From: an uncultured Alistipes sp.
Lineage (GTDB): Bacteria > Bacteroidota > Bacteroidia > Bacteroidales > Rikenellaceae
NCBI GenBank assembly: GCA_947623965.1
Contig: CANQIF010000001.1
Span: 62,001-126,000 of the forward strand
Direction of reading: 5' to 3'
Length of the DNA stretch: 64,000 bases
In this document: in pieces, positions 45,479 through 56,114 of the stretch
Position numbering within the stretch: the stretch's first letter is position 1
Layout of the letters: each line of letters opens with the position of its first letter
Notes under the pieces: model-generated
Told to the model about the DNA's origin: nothing
The model's input: the letters and a program-made list of their open reading frames with translations, nothing else
Database searches by the model: none
Program-made: the position numbers and the translations under genes

Positions 45479-47304
45479 TCGATCGCGAAGAGGGTTACCG
45501 CCGGATGAAGACGCTGCAGATCGTCGTCTTCGTCATCTTCGGGCTGCTCATGGGACGCGTGGCTTACATCCAGCTCATCGACACGCGCTACAAGGAGCTC
45601 GCGCGGTCGAACGTCATGCGCCGCGAGGTGCAGTACCCGCCGCGCGGCGAGGTCTTCGACCGCCGCGGCGCCTACCTCGCACAAAGCCGCGAGTGCTACG
45701 ACCTGATGGTCGTCTACCGCGAAATGGACAAGCGCGGCTTCGACACGGCGCGCCTCTGCAACATCACGGGTATCACCCCCCGGCGTCTGCGGCAGAAGCT
45801 GGCCGACGCCCGGGTCTCGCCGCGGGCGCCGGTCCTCGTGGCCAACTACATCCCGAAGGAGGACAAGCTGCGCTTCGACGCGGGCGGCTTCCGCGGCTTC
45901 TACGCCGTCTACCGCACCGTGCGCCACTATCCGCTCAGCGTGGGCGGCAACCTGCTGGGCTACGTCGGCGAGGTCTCGGCCTCCTACCTGAAGAACAACC
46001 CGGCCTACCGGGCGGGCGACTACGTCGGGGTCGGCGGCGTGGAATCGGCCTACGAACCTCTGCTGCGCGGCCGCAAGGGGGTGAAGATCCTCGAGCGCGA
46101 CACGCACGGCGCGATCAAGGGCTCCTACATGGACGGCCTCTACGACACGCTGCCCGAGCCGGGGCGCCACCTCGTCAGCACGATCGACGCCCGCCTGCAG
46201 CTCCTCGGCGAGGAGCTCATGCGCGGCAAGGTGGGGGCTGCCGTGGCGATCGAGCCGGCGACGGGCGAGATCCTCATGATGGTCTCGTCGCCCACCTACG
46301 ACCCCGACGACTTAGTGGGGCGCGAGCGCGGCAACAACTACATGAAGCTGCTGCACAACAAGCGCAACCCGATGTTCAACCGCGCCGTGAAGGGCAAGTA
46401 TCCGCCGGGCTCGACCTTCAAGTTAGTGCAGGGGCTTATCGGCCTGCAGGAGGGGGTGCTCCGGACGACGGACCTCCACCCCTGCCACGAGGGCTACTCG
46501 GTGGGGCGCCTCCACGTCGGCTGCCACTCCCACCCCTCGCCCCTCGACCTGAGCTACGCGATCTCCACCTCGTGCAACGCCTACTTCTGCTACGTCTTCC
46601 GCGATATCCTCGAAAACTCGAAATACGGCGGCGTCAAGAACGGCTACGACGTCTGGCGCGACTACGTGCTGAGCTTCGGCTTCGGCCGGAGGCTCGGCTC
46701 CGACTTCCTCGACGAGGGGAGCGGCTACGTCCCCGACCGCGAGCTCTACGACAAGCGCTACCGCGGCTCGTGGAACTCGCTGACGGTCCTCTCGCTCTCG
46801 ATCGGGCAGGGCGAGCTGGGCTGCACCCCGCTGCAGATGGCCAACCTCGCGGCGATCATCGCCAACCGCGGCTACTACTACATCCCGCATATCGTCAAGC
46901 AGATCGAGGGGTGCGACTCGCTCGACGCCCGCTTCTACGAGAAGCACTACACGAAGGTGGACCCGAAGCACTTCGAACCGATCGTCGAGGGCATGTGGCG
47001 CGGCGTCCACGTCGACGGCACCTCGCGGGCGGCCCGCCTCGACGGGTACGACGTCTGCGGCAAGACGGGCACGGCGCAGAACCCCCGCGGCCGCGACCAC
47101 TCGACCTTCCTCTCCTTTGCTCCGAAGGACCACCCGCGCATCGCCATCTCGGTCTACGTCGAGAACGGCGGCTTCGGCGCCTCGGCGGCCCTGCCGATCG
47201 CCTCGCTGCTCGAAGAGCTCTACCTGACGGACACGATCCGCCGGCCCGAGCTCGTGGAGCGCATCCGGAACATGCAAATCTACTATCCCGCCTATGACCG
47301 CTAA
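45475..47304 (+). CDS. mrdA: Penicillin-binding protein 2 (elongasome transpeptidase)
   Basis: This class B PBP cross-links peptidoglycan during elongation together with RodA. It has 609 residues: a short cytosolic start, a transmembrane helix (LQIVVFVIFGLLMGRVAYIQL), the PBP dimerisation domain with PPRGEVFDRRG, and the transpeptidase domain. The active-site Ser313 lies in STFK, followed by Ser366-Cys-Asn368 (SxN) and Lys530-Thr-Gly. It overlaps mreD by 4 bp and rodA by 11 bp, implying tight translational coupling of the transpeptidase and its partner glycosyltransferase. Confidence 0.97.
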   Translation: MIDREEGYRRMKTLQIVVFVIFGLLMGRVAYIQLIDTRYKELARSNVMRREVQYPPRGEVFDRRGAYLAQSRECYDLMVVYREMDKRGFDTARLCNITGITPRRLRQKLADARVSPRAPVLVANYIPKEDKLRFDAGGFRGFYAVYRTVRHYPLSVGGNLLGYVGEVSASYLKNNPAYRAGDYVGVGGVESAYEPLLRGRKGVKILERDTHGAIKGSYMDGLYDTLPEPGRHLVSTIDARLQLLGEELMRGKVGAAVAIEPATGEILMMVSSPTYDPDDLVGRERGNNYMKLLHNKRNPMFNRAVKGKYPPGSTFKLVQGLIGLQEGVLRTTDLHPCHEGYSVGRLHVGCHSHPSPLDLSYAISTSCNAYFCYVFRDILENSKYGGVKNGYDVWRDYVLSFGFGRRLGSDFLDEGSGYVPDRELYDKRYRGSWNSLTVLSLSIGQGELGCTPLQMANLAAIIANRGYYYIPHIVKQIEGCDSLDARFYEKHYTKVDPKHFEPIVEGMWRGVHVDGTSRAARLDGYDVCGKTGTAQNPRGRDHSTFLSFAPKDHPRIAISVYVENGGFGASAALPIASLLEELYLTDTIRRPELVERIRNMQIYYPAYDR

Positions 47305-48745
47305 CCGACACGGCAGTTCGCTTTTCGACGGCGTCGACCGCTGGACGGTCCTGCTCTACCTGCTGATCGTCGCGGCGGGGTGGCTCTCGATCACGGCCGC
47401 CTCGTTCGACGAGAGCGCAGCCTCGATCTTCTCCTTCTCGCACTTCTACATGAAGCAGATCGTCTGGATCGGCGTCGCCTGGATCTTCGCCCTCTTCGTG
47501 CTGCTGCTCGACGTGCGCTTCTACCACATGTTCGCCTATCCGGCCTACTTGGCGGGCATCGTGCTGCTCGTCGCGGCGCTTCTCTTCGGCCGCGAGGTGA
47601 ACGGCGCCAAGGCGTGGTTCGAGTTCGGTTCGTTCCGCGTGCAGCCCGTCGAGTTCGCCAAGATCGCCACGGCGCTCGCCATCGCCCGCCTCATGAGCGA
47701 ATACTCCTTCTCGATCACCCGCCTGGGCGATCTCGTGCGCATCGGCCTGTTGATCTGCATCCCGCTCGGCATCATCGTGCTGCAGAACGACACCGGCTCG
47801 GGCATCGTCCTCGGCTCGTTCCTCTTCGTCCTCTACCGCGAAGGGCTCAACAAGTGGCTCTGTATCCCGATCCTGCTCGTCGTGGCCCTCTTCATCGCCT
47901 CGTTCCTCCTCTCGCCCATGACGCTGCTCGTGTCGCTCATCCTGATCTGCACGGGCTCCGAAATCGCCATCTCGGGGGCCGTCCGTTCGCGCATCGTCTT
48001 CCTGGCGGCCGTCTTTCTGGCGGCCATTCTTCTGACGCTCCTTCTGGCGCTCCCGACCCATGGCGCCGTCGATCTCTACCATGCGCTGCTCGCCGTCTCG
48101 GTTGCAGCCGCCGCGGGGGCCGGCATCTACGCTTACCGCAACCGGCTGAGCGAGTCGATGATCGCCATCGGCATCTTCCTCGGCTCGCTCGTCTTCCTGC
48201 CGACGACCGACTACCTCTTCGAATCGGTGCTGCAGCCCCACCAGCGCGAGCGCATCCTGAGCTTCCTCGGAATTGTGAACGACCCCTCAGGCGCCGACTT
48301 CAACGTCAACCAGGCGAAGATCGCCATCGGCTCGGGGGGGCTCTTCGGCAAGGGGTTCCTGCAGGGGACGCAGATCAAGTACGGCTTCGTCCCCGAGCGC
48401 CACACGGACTTCATCTTCTGCACCGTGGGCGAGGAGTGGGGCTTCGTGGGGACGATGACGATCCTCGTGCTGCTCTGTCTGCTCATCCTGCGGCTGATGC
48501 GGATGGGCGAGCGGCAGGAGGAACCCTTCGGCCGCATCTACTGCTACTGCGTCGCCTCGATCCTGCTTTTCCACGTGCTGGTCAACATCGGCATGACCGT
48601 GGGGCTGGTGCCCGTGATGGGCATTCCGCTCCCCTTCATGAGCTACGGCGGATCGTCGCTCATCGCCTTCACGATCCTGCTCTTCATCGCGATCCGCCTC
48701 GACGCCTCGACCCGCCAGTTCTCGTTCAACAAATACCGACACTGA
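47294..48745 (+). CDS. rodA: Rod-shape protein RodA (SEDS peptidoglycan glycosyltransferase)
   Basis: RodA is a SEDS-family polymerase making glycan strands with PBP2. It has 483 residues, about ten transmembrane helices and a long extracytoplasmic loop. The family motifs NGAKAWFEFGSFRVQPVEFAK and GIPLPFMSYGGSS are intact. Between these is an additional hydrophobic stretch (about 210-290, SPMTLLVSLILIC...AVFLAAILLTLLLALP) that makes it longer than the usual 370-420 residues, a pattern known from Bacteroidota. The ATG overlaps the PBP2 end by 11 bp. Confidence 0.95.
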   Translation: MTANRHGSSLFDGVDRWTVLLYLLIVAAGWLSITAASFDESAASIFSFSHFYMKQIVWIGVAWIFALFVLLLDVRFYHMFAYPAYLAGIVLLVAALLFGREVNGAKAWFEFGSFRVQPVEFAKIATALAIARLMSEYSFSITRLGDLVRIGLLICIPLGIIVLQNDTGSGIVLGSFLFVLYREGLNKWLCIPILLVVALFIASFLLSPMTLLVSLILICTGSEIAISGAVRSRIVFLAAVFLAAILLTLLLALPTHGAVDLYHALLAVSVAAAAGAGIYAYRNRLSESMIAIGIFLGSLVFLPTTDYLFESVLQPHQRERILSFLGIVNDPSGADFNVNQAKIAIGSGGLFGKGFLQGTQIKYGFVPERHTDFIFCTVGEEWGFVGTMTILVLLCLLILRLMRMGERQEEPFGRIYCYCVASILLFHVLVNIGMTVGLVPVMGIPLPFMSYGGSSLIAFTILLFIAIRLDASTRQFSFNKYRH

Positions 48746-48749
48746 AACC

Positions 48750-51455
48750 ATGACAACTTCCCGCCCGCAAGGTCTCTCCCCCGAGGAGGTGGCGGCCAGC
48801 CGCGCCGCCCACGGGACGAATATCGTCACCCCGCCGCGCGACGAGTCGGCCTGGGAGCTCTTCGCCGAGAAGTTTCGCGACCCGATCATCCGCATCCTGC
48901 TCGTCGCGGCGGCCGCATCGCTCGCGATCGGCCTCTTCGAGGGCGACTTCACCGAATCGATCGGCATCATCTGCGCCATCATCCTCGCCACGTGCGTCGG
49001 CTTCTGGTTCGAGTGGGACGCGCACTGCAAGTTCCGCCGGCTGAACCGCGTGCAGGACGAGACGCCGGTCAAGGTGCTGCGCGCGGGACACATGCAGGAG
49101 ATTCCGCGCCGCGAGGTGGTCGTAGGCGACGTGGTCTATATCGAGACGGGCGAGACGGTGCCCGCCGACGGCCGCCTCGTCGAGACGGTCTCGCTGCGCA
49201 TCGACGAGTCGACCCTTACGGGCGAGCCCGAGACGGCGAAGAGCGCCGATCCGGCGCACGGCGACCCCGAGGCGACCTACCCCTCCGATCTGGCGCTGCG
49301 CGGCACGACCGTCACCGACGGCTACGGCGTCTTAATCGTGACGGCCGTGGGCGACCGGAGCGAGGCGGGCCGCGTGACGGAGCAGGCGACCGTCACGAGC
49401 GGCGAGCAGACGCCCCTCGACCGCCAGCTGGAACGCCTCTCGAAACTCATCGGCAAGATCGGGATCGCCCTCTCGGCCGCCGTTTTCGGGATTCTGCTGC
49501 TCAAGGCGCTCTTCGCGGGCAGCCTGTTGCAGCAGCCGTGGTGGCAGATCGCCGAGCACCTGTTGCACCTCTTCATGCTCTCGGTGGCGATCATCGTGAT
49601 GGCTGTGCCCGAGGGGCTGCCGATGTCGATCACCCTCTCGCTGGCCATGTCGATGCGCCGCATGCTGCGCACCAACAACCTCGTGCGCAAGATGCACGCC
49701 TGCGAAACGATGGGGGCCGTGACGGTGATCTGCACCGACAAGACGGGAACCCTCACCCGCAACCGCATGGAGGTGGTCGAACTCGACCGCTGCGACACGC
49801 TGCCGGCCGGGGAGTTCGCCGAGACGGTCGCGGCCAACTCGACCGCCTTCCTCGACGATGAGGGTCGCGTATTGGGCAATGCGACCGAGGGGGCGCTGCT
49901 GCGATGGATCGAGCGGCAGGGGCTCTCCTACAAGCGGCTGCGCGAGGGGGTTCGCATCCTCGACCGACAGACCTTCTCGACGAACCGCAAATACATGGCG
50001 ACCCTGATCGAACGTCCGGGGGCTGCCCGGCACCGCCTTTGCGTGAAGGGGGCGCCCGAGATCGTACTGGCGATGTGCCGCCGCGATCCGCGCGAGGAGG
50101 CGATCCGCGAACGGCTGCTGGCGCTCCAGCGGCGCGGCATGCGGACGCTGGCCGTGGCGTGGGGCGACACCGATGCCGGCGATGCGGCCGAAGCGATCGC
50201 CGCGGCAAGAAAAGATACGGCGAAGGATGCGGCGAATGCCGGGATGAGCGCTGAAGCGAGCGACGGGATACGTGTTGGGACGAACATCCGGGCAAATGCC
50301 GGCGTGAATAGCGGGACGCTTGTCGAGGCGAACTGCGGGACGGAGCTGCATCTTGCGGCGATCATCGCCATACTCGATCCTGTGCGCGAGGATGTTCCCG
50401 CCGCCGTCGGCGAGTGCCTTGCGGCGGGCATCGCCGTGAAGATCGTGACGGGCGACACGGGCGATACGGCTTGCGAGATCGCCCGCCGTGTCGGCATCTG
50501 GGACGATGCGGCCGACGGCGAGCGCAACCGCATGACGGGCCCCGAATTTGCCGCGGCGAGCGACGAGGAGCTGCTCGAGCGCATCGCCGACCTCAAGATC
50601 CTGTCGCGGGCCCGCCCGCTCGACAAACAGCGCCTCGTACAGCTGCTGCAGCGCCGCGGCGAGGTGGTGGCTGTCACGGGCGACGGCACGAACGACGCCC
50701 CGGCCCTCAATTTCGCCAACGTCGGCCTCTCGATGGGGTCGGGCACCTCGGTGGCGAAGGAGGCGTCGGACATCACGCTGCTGGACGACTCGTTCGCCTC
50801 GATCGCCACGGCGGTGATGTGGGGGCGCTCGCTCTACCGCAACATCCAGCGATTCGTTCTCTTCCAGCTGACGATCAACGTCGTGGCGATCGTGATCTGC
50901 TTCGTGAGCGCCATCGTCGGCAGCGAGATGCCGCTCACGGTGGTGCAGATTCTCTGGGTCAACATCATTATGGATACGCTGGCGGCCATGGCCATGGCCT
51001 CGCTGCCTCCCTCGCGCGAGGTGATGGGCGACCGTCCGCGCCCGCGCGACGAGTTCATCATCACGCCCGCCATGGGCCGCATGATCGGCGGCTGCGCCGC
51101 GGCGATGATCGCCGTGCTGCTCGGCATGCTTTGCAGCTGGAAGGAGCCGACCGTCGGGCAGCTGACGCTCTTCTTCTCGACCTTCATCTTCCTGCAATTC
51201 TGGAATATGTTCAACGCCAAAGGTTTCGAGGCGCGCCACTCGGCTTTCACCCACCTGAAGGGGTGCCGCGAGTTTTTCCTCATCCTGCTCTTGATCTTCA
51301 TCGGGCAGGTGGCGATCGTCGAGCTGGGCGGGGAGGTTTTCCGCACGGTGCCGATGCCGCTTTCGGAGTGGGTCGCCGTCGTGCTCGCCACCTCGCTGCT
51401 GGCCGTCGGCGGCGACCTGGTGCTGCGCTGGCGGCGCAGAAAGGGCAGCAGATAG
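48750..51455 (+). CDS. Calcium-type P-type ATPase (PMCA-like)
   Basis: A P2-type cation pump of 901 residues. The N-terminal domain (LSPEEVAASRAAHGTNIV) precedes the membrane helices. The actuator has STLTGEPE; the ion-site helix M4 carries AVPEGLPMSITL. The phosphorylated Asp330 is in CTDKTGTLTRN, the nucleotide domain has KGAPE and the hinge is VTGDGTNDAPAL. The M4 PEGLP motif suggests calcium export. A stretch of about 50 residues rich in Ala, Asn and Gly (about 485-535) interrupts the region before LDPVREDVPAAV and looks like a low-complexity insertion. It lies 4 bp after rodA and may be a passenger of the rod operon. Confidence 0.93.
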   Translation: MTTSRPQGLSPEEVAASRAAHGTNIVTPPRDESAWELFAEKFRDPIIRILLVAAAASLAIGLFEGDFTESIGIICAIILATCVGFWFEWDAHCKFRRLNRVQDETPVKVLRAGHMQEIPRREVVVGDVVYIETGETVPADGRLVETVSLRIDESTLTGEPETAKSADPAHGDPEATYPSDLALRGTTVTDGYGVLIVTAVGDRSEAGRVTEQATVTSGEQTPLDRQLERLSKLIGKIGIALSAAVFGILLLKALFAGSLLQQPWWQIAEHLLHLFMLSVAIIVMAVPEGLPMSITLSLAMSMRRMLRTNNLVRKMHACETMGAVTVICTDKTGTLTRNRMEVVELDRCDTLPAGEFAETVAANSTAFLDDEGRVLGNATEGALLRWIERQGLSYKRLREGVRILDRQTFSTNRKYMATLIERPGAARHRLCVKGAPEIVLAMCRRDPREEAIRERLLALQRRGMRTLAVAWGDTDAGDAAEAIAAARKDTAKDAANAGMSAEASDGIRVGTNIRANAGVNSGTLVEANCGTELHLAAIIAILDPVREDVPAAVGECLAAGIAVKIVTGDTGDTACEIARRVGIWDDAADGERNRMTGPEFAAASDEELLERIADLKILSRARPLDKQRLVQLLQRRGEVVAVTGDGTNDAPALNFANVGLSMGSGTSVAKEASDITLLDDSFASIATAVMWGRSLYRNIQRFVLFQLTINVVAIVICFVSAIVGSEMPLTVVQILWVNIIMDTLAAMAMASLPPSREVMGDRPRPRDEFIITPAMGRMIGGCAAAMIAVLLGMLCSWKEPTVGQLTLFFSTFIFLQFWNMFNAKGFEARHSAFTHLKGCREFFLILLLIFIGQVAIVELGGEVFRTVPMPLSEWVAVVLATSLLAVGGDLVLRWRRRKGSR

Positions 51456-51536
51456 GCGGGGGCGCGGGCTGTGGACCGGCCGTTCGGCGGATGGCTTTTC
51501 TTGATTCGTCTGGTGTGACCGTGTCGGAATTGCGGA

Positions 51537-51925
51537 TTGAAAATCGATGCCGCAGGCATCAGCGGGCCGCAGCCTGGGGCGGCGGAGGCCCGCAGTTCGC
51601 CTCCCGCAGGGCCGCTTCGAGCGTGCCCTCCGCAGGCTGCGACCCGAACCGGAATAATACCCAAGCAAGCCCGGCAGCCCTTTTAATTTTGAATCTTGAA
51701 TTTTGAATGCTGAATTTGCGGCTTCAACGAAGCCGCAGCGGGCCGCAGCTTCGTCCCGCGAAGGCCTGCTGCTCGCGTCCGCAAGTCCGCTCGCACGGGC
51801 GCTTCGCAAGCTGCGACTCGAGCCAGAACCGCAGCACCGGTCTTTGCCGCAGCTCCTCCGCAGGCCGCGGCCCGATTGTAATTCTGAATTTTGAATCTTG
51901 AATTTTGAATTTGCAGCTCCGCTGC
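51537..51925. repeat. Mosaic palindromic repeat cluster R10
   Basis: Between the convergent ATPase and sua5 genes. It has a GATGCCGCAGGCATC cap, a CC/GG unit (51562-51645) and a heptamer AT linker with a GCGGCTTCAACGAAGCCGC cap (51685-51740). A TT/AA unit (51740-51825) and a closing AT linker (51878-51915) follow. It is the only sequence between the two 3' ends and may serve as the transcription barrier. Confidence 0.85.
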
Positions 51926-51931
51926 CTCTTT

Positions 51932-52555
51932 TCACTCGCGGATGACGCGGACCTCGCCGCCTTCGCCGAAGGCGATGATCGCCGAGGGTTTTCCCGTAGG
52001 GCGTCCCTGGAAGCGGGGATCGACCACGTAATCGACCCCGTCCACGATCTCGCGCACCACCTCCGGAAGCGTGCGGGGCGTCGGCTCGCCCGAAAGGTTG
52101 GCTGAAGTCGAGACGATCGGCCGTCCGAAAGCGTGCAGCAGCCGCTGGCAGAAGGCGTGGTCTGGTACCCGCACGCCGAGCGTCCCCTCGTCGGGGATGA
52201 GGTTCGCGGCCACGCCTGCCGCCCCGGGCAGGATCAGCGTCAGCGGCGAGGCGGCCATCTCCAGCACCTCGAAAGCGATCCCCGGAGCCTGGTTCACATA
52301 GCGGACGATCTGTTCGGCCGAGTGGCACAGCACCAGCATCGACTTCTTGTTTTCGCTTCGCTTGAGGGCGTAGATCTTCGCCACGGCCGCGGCGTTCGTG
52401 GCATCGCAGCCGATCCCCCACACCGTATCGGTGGGGTAGAGGATCAGCCCGCCGCCGCGCAGCACTTCGGCCGCCGCAGCGACCTCTGCATCGAGTGCGG
52501 CACTGTTTTTCGGCGGCTGCGGCTTGCGCTCCGCCGGATCGAAGGATTTTTTCAT
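51932..52555 (-). CDS. L-threonylcarbamoyladenylate synthase (Sua5/YrdC/YciO family)
   Basis: These enzymes make threonylcarbamoyl-AMP, the activated intermediate for t6A37 on ANN-decoding tRNAs. It has 207 residues from MKKSFDPAER. GGGLILYPTDTVWGIGCDA is the family opening, followed by KRSENKKSMLVLC, SPLTLILPG and the STSANLSGEPTP signature. It has no C-terminal Sua5 domain, so it is of the short TsaC/YciO form. It is the last gene after pdxJ and cca. Confidence 0.92.
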   Translation of the reverse strand: MKKSFDPAERKPQPPKNSAALDAEVAAAAEVLRGGGLILYPTDTVWGIGCDATNAAAVAKIYALKRSENKKSMLVLCHSAEQIVRYVNQAPGIAFEVLEMAASPLTLILPGAAGVAANLIPDEGTLGVRVPDHAFCQRLLHAFGRPIVSTSANLSGEPTPRTLPEVVREIVDGVDYVVDPRFQGRPTGKPSAIIAFGEGGEVRVIRE

Positions 52556-52625
52556 GGATATGCGTTTGTATGCGAACTTTCGGACGGCTCCGCAAGGGAG
52601 CTGCCCGCCGGACCTCCCGGCCCGA

Positions 52626-54356
<1,731 letters not shown>

Positions 54357-54361
54357 GCCGG

Positions 54362-55078
54362 TCAGCCTTTCAGGGCGCGGCGGTAGAGCTGCACCGTGTT
54401 TTCGAGCCCGTAGTAGAGGGCGTCGGAGATGAGGGCGTGGCCGATCGAGACCTCGTCGGTCCAGGGGATGCACTCCAGGTAGTAGCGCAGATTCTCGAGC
54501 GAGAGGTCGTGGCCCGCATTGAGCCCCAGCCCTTGCCGCCGCGCCTCCTCGGCCGCCGCCACGAAGGGGGCCACGGCCGCCTCGCGGCCCGCCGGGTAGA
54601 GGCGCGCGTAGGATTCGGTGTAGAGCTCCACGCGGTCCGCACCGCACGCCTTCGCGCCGGCCACCATCGCCGGATCGGGATCGACGAAGATCGAGACGCG
54701 GATTCCCCGCTCGCGGAAGCGGGCCGTCACCTCCGTGAGGAACCCGCGGTGGGCCGCCGTGTCCCAGCCGGCGTTGGAGGTGAGGGCGTCGGGGGCGTCG
54801 GGAACGAGCGTCACCTGCGCGGGCGCCGTCTCGAGCACCAACTCGATGAAGCTCGGGATCGGGTTGCCCTCGACGTTGAGCTCGGTGGCGATCGACCGTT
54901 TCAGGTCGCGCACGTCGTCGTAGCGGATATGGCGCGCATCGGGGCGCGGGTGGACCGTGATGCCGTCGGCGCCGAAGCGCTCGATGTCGAGCGCCGCCCG
55001 GAGGACGTTCGGACAGTTGCCGCCGCGCGAATTGCGCAACACGGCAATCTTATTGACGTTTACACTTAACTTTGTCAC
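54362..55078 (-). CDS. pdxJ: Pyridoxine 5'-phosphate synthase
   Basis: PdxJ is the last enzyme of DXP-dependent vitamin B6 synthesis, condensing 3-amino-2-oxopropyl phosphate with DXP. From the GTG at 55078 it has 238 residues, the family length. It opens [20 protein letters not shown], then [21 protein letters not shown] and FVDPDP, and ends with [12 protein letters not shown] and [16 protein letters not shown]. The ATG at 55102 is in frame but lies upstream of the transcript start predicted from the minus-strand TAACTTTG box, so I prefer the GTG. cca and sua5 follow in the same direction. Confidence 0.93.
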   Translation of the reverse strand: MTKLSVNVNKIAVLRNSRGGNCPNVLRAALDIERFGADGITVHPRPDARHIRYDDVRDLKRSIATELNVEGNPIPSFIELVLETAPAQVTLVPDAPDALTSNAGWDTAAHRGFLTEVTARFRERGIRVSIFVDPDPAMVAGAKACGADRVELYTESYARLYPAGREAAVAPFVAAAEEARRQGLGLNAGHDLSLENLRYYLECIPWTDEVSIGHALISDALYYGLENTVQLYRRALKG

Positions 55079-55086
55079 AATTTCGT

Positions 55087-55107
55087 TATATTTGTCCCTC
55101 AAAGTTA
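55087..55107. promoter_or_regulatory. Overlapping divergent promoters of nadK and pdxJ
   Basis: TATATTTG (55087-55094) faces right toward nadK. TAACTTTG on the minus strand (55107-55100) faces left toward pdxJ. The boxes are 5 bp apart and face past each other, so the two polymerases cannot occupy them together. Confidence 0.65.
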
Positions 55108-55130
55108 CTCATTTTTTTGGTTCCGGGCCG

Positions 55131-56009
55131 ATGAAAATCCTACTTTTTTCCCGCAGCCGGCTGCGACACACCGCCGAGGAGCTCGGCGCCCTGCGCGGTG
55201 CGCTGGACCGCTTCGGGTTCGATTATGCTGTCAACGAAGAGTTTGCGGCCGTGTTAGAGCACGTCGCCGGCTGGAGCGTTCCGCCGGAGCGGCGCTACGG
55301 CGCCGCGGTCGGGAGTCAGCCCGCCGGCACGATCCTCGTCTGCTACGGCGGCGACGGAACCCTGCTCGAAGGGGTCCACCGCCTCGGCGGGGAGCCGCTC
55401 CCCGTGCTGGGAATCAACGCCGGCCACCTCGGCTTCCTCACCGTCGCCCCCAACCGGGGGCTCGACGAGATCTTCGGACAGATCGCCGCCCGCCGCCTCC
55501 GCATCGAGGAGCGGACGCTGCTTTACGTCGCGGGCGGCTTCGCCGAGCAGCCCGCCTCGGCGCTGGCCCTCAACGAGTTCTCGATCCAGCGCCATGGCGC
55601 CGGCATGCTCTCGGTCGAGACCTATGTCGATGACCAGATGGTCGCCACCTACCACGGCGACGGCGTGATCCTCTCGACCCCCACCGGCTCGACGGCCTAT
55701 TCGCTCAGCGCCGGCGGTCCGGTCGTGGCCCCCTCGTGCGCCTGCTTCGTCCTCTCGCCCTTAGCGCCCCACAACCTCACGATGCGCCCCGTCGTGATCC
55801 CCGACACGAGCCGCGTCCGCTTCCGGATCGGCCGCGACCGCGCGGCCGCCTTCGCCACGCTCGACGACCGCTCCTATGCCGCCGCCTCAGGGGCTGCGTT
55901 CGAGATTCGCAAGGCCCCGCAGCCGATTTTTCTCGCTGTGCCGCACAATATATCTTTTTACGACACGTTACGGAATAAGATGATGTGGGGAATCGACCTG
56001 CGCGGCTGA
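55131..56009 (+). CDS. nadK: NAD kinase
   Basis: NadK phosphorylates NAD to NADP. It has 292 residues. The diagnostic GGDGT (residues 73-77) lies in ILVCYGGDGTLLEGV, followed by GINAGHLGFLT and ALNEFSIQR, which include the NNE/D-like site. The glycine-rich STPTGSTAYSLSAGGPVVAP closes the active site. The start MKILLFSRSRLR at 55131 fits the promoter at 55087. It is single, with uppS about 105 bp downstream behind its own promoter. Confidence 0.95.
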   Translation: MKILLFSRSRLRHTAEELGALRGALDRFGFDYAVNEEFAAVLEHVAGWSVPPERRYGAAVGSQPAGTILVCYGGDGTLLEGVHRLGGEPLPVLGINAGHLGFLTVAPNRGLDEIFGQIAARRLRIEERTLLYVAGGFAEQPASALALNEFSIQRHGAGMLSVETYVDDQMVATYHGDGVILSTPTGSTAYSLSAGGPVVAPSCACFVLSPLAPHNLTMRPVVIPDTSRVRFRIGRDRAAAFATLDDRSYAAASGAAFEIRKAPQPIFLAVPHNISFYDTLRNKMMWGIDLRG

Positions 56010-56097
56010 AGCGGCGGCAGGCGGCGCACCCCCGCCGCGCGAAGCGGCAAAATACCGAAACTTGCGACCCGATAGGCTGTTTTTCGATTTTTATCCC

Positions 56098-56105
56098 TAT
56101 ATTTG
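56098..56105 (+). promoter_or_regulatory. -7 box TATATTTG of uppS-bamA
   Basis: TATATTTG places the transcript start close to 56112, so translation from ATG 56115 would be nearly leaderless. Confidence 0.55.
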
Positions 56106-56114
56106 TGCCCTATT

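Noticed and set aside
55079..55102. ATG at 55102 as the pdxJ start
   Set aside because: It overlaps the -7 box of its own promoter, and the 8 extra residues are not part of the usual PdxJ N-terminus.
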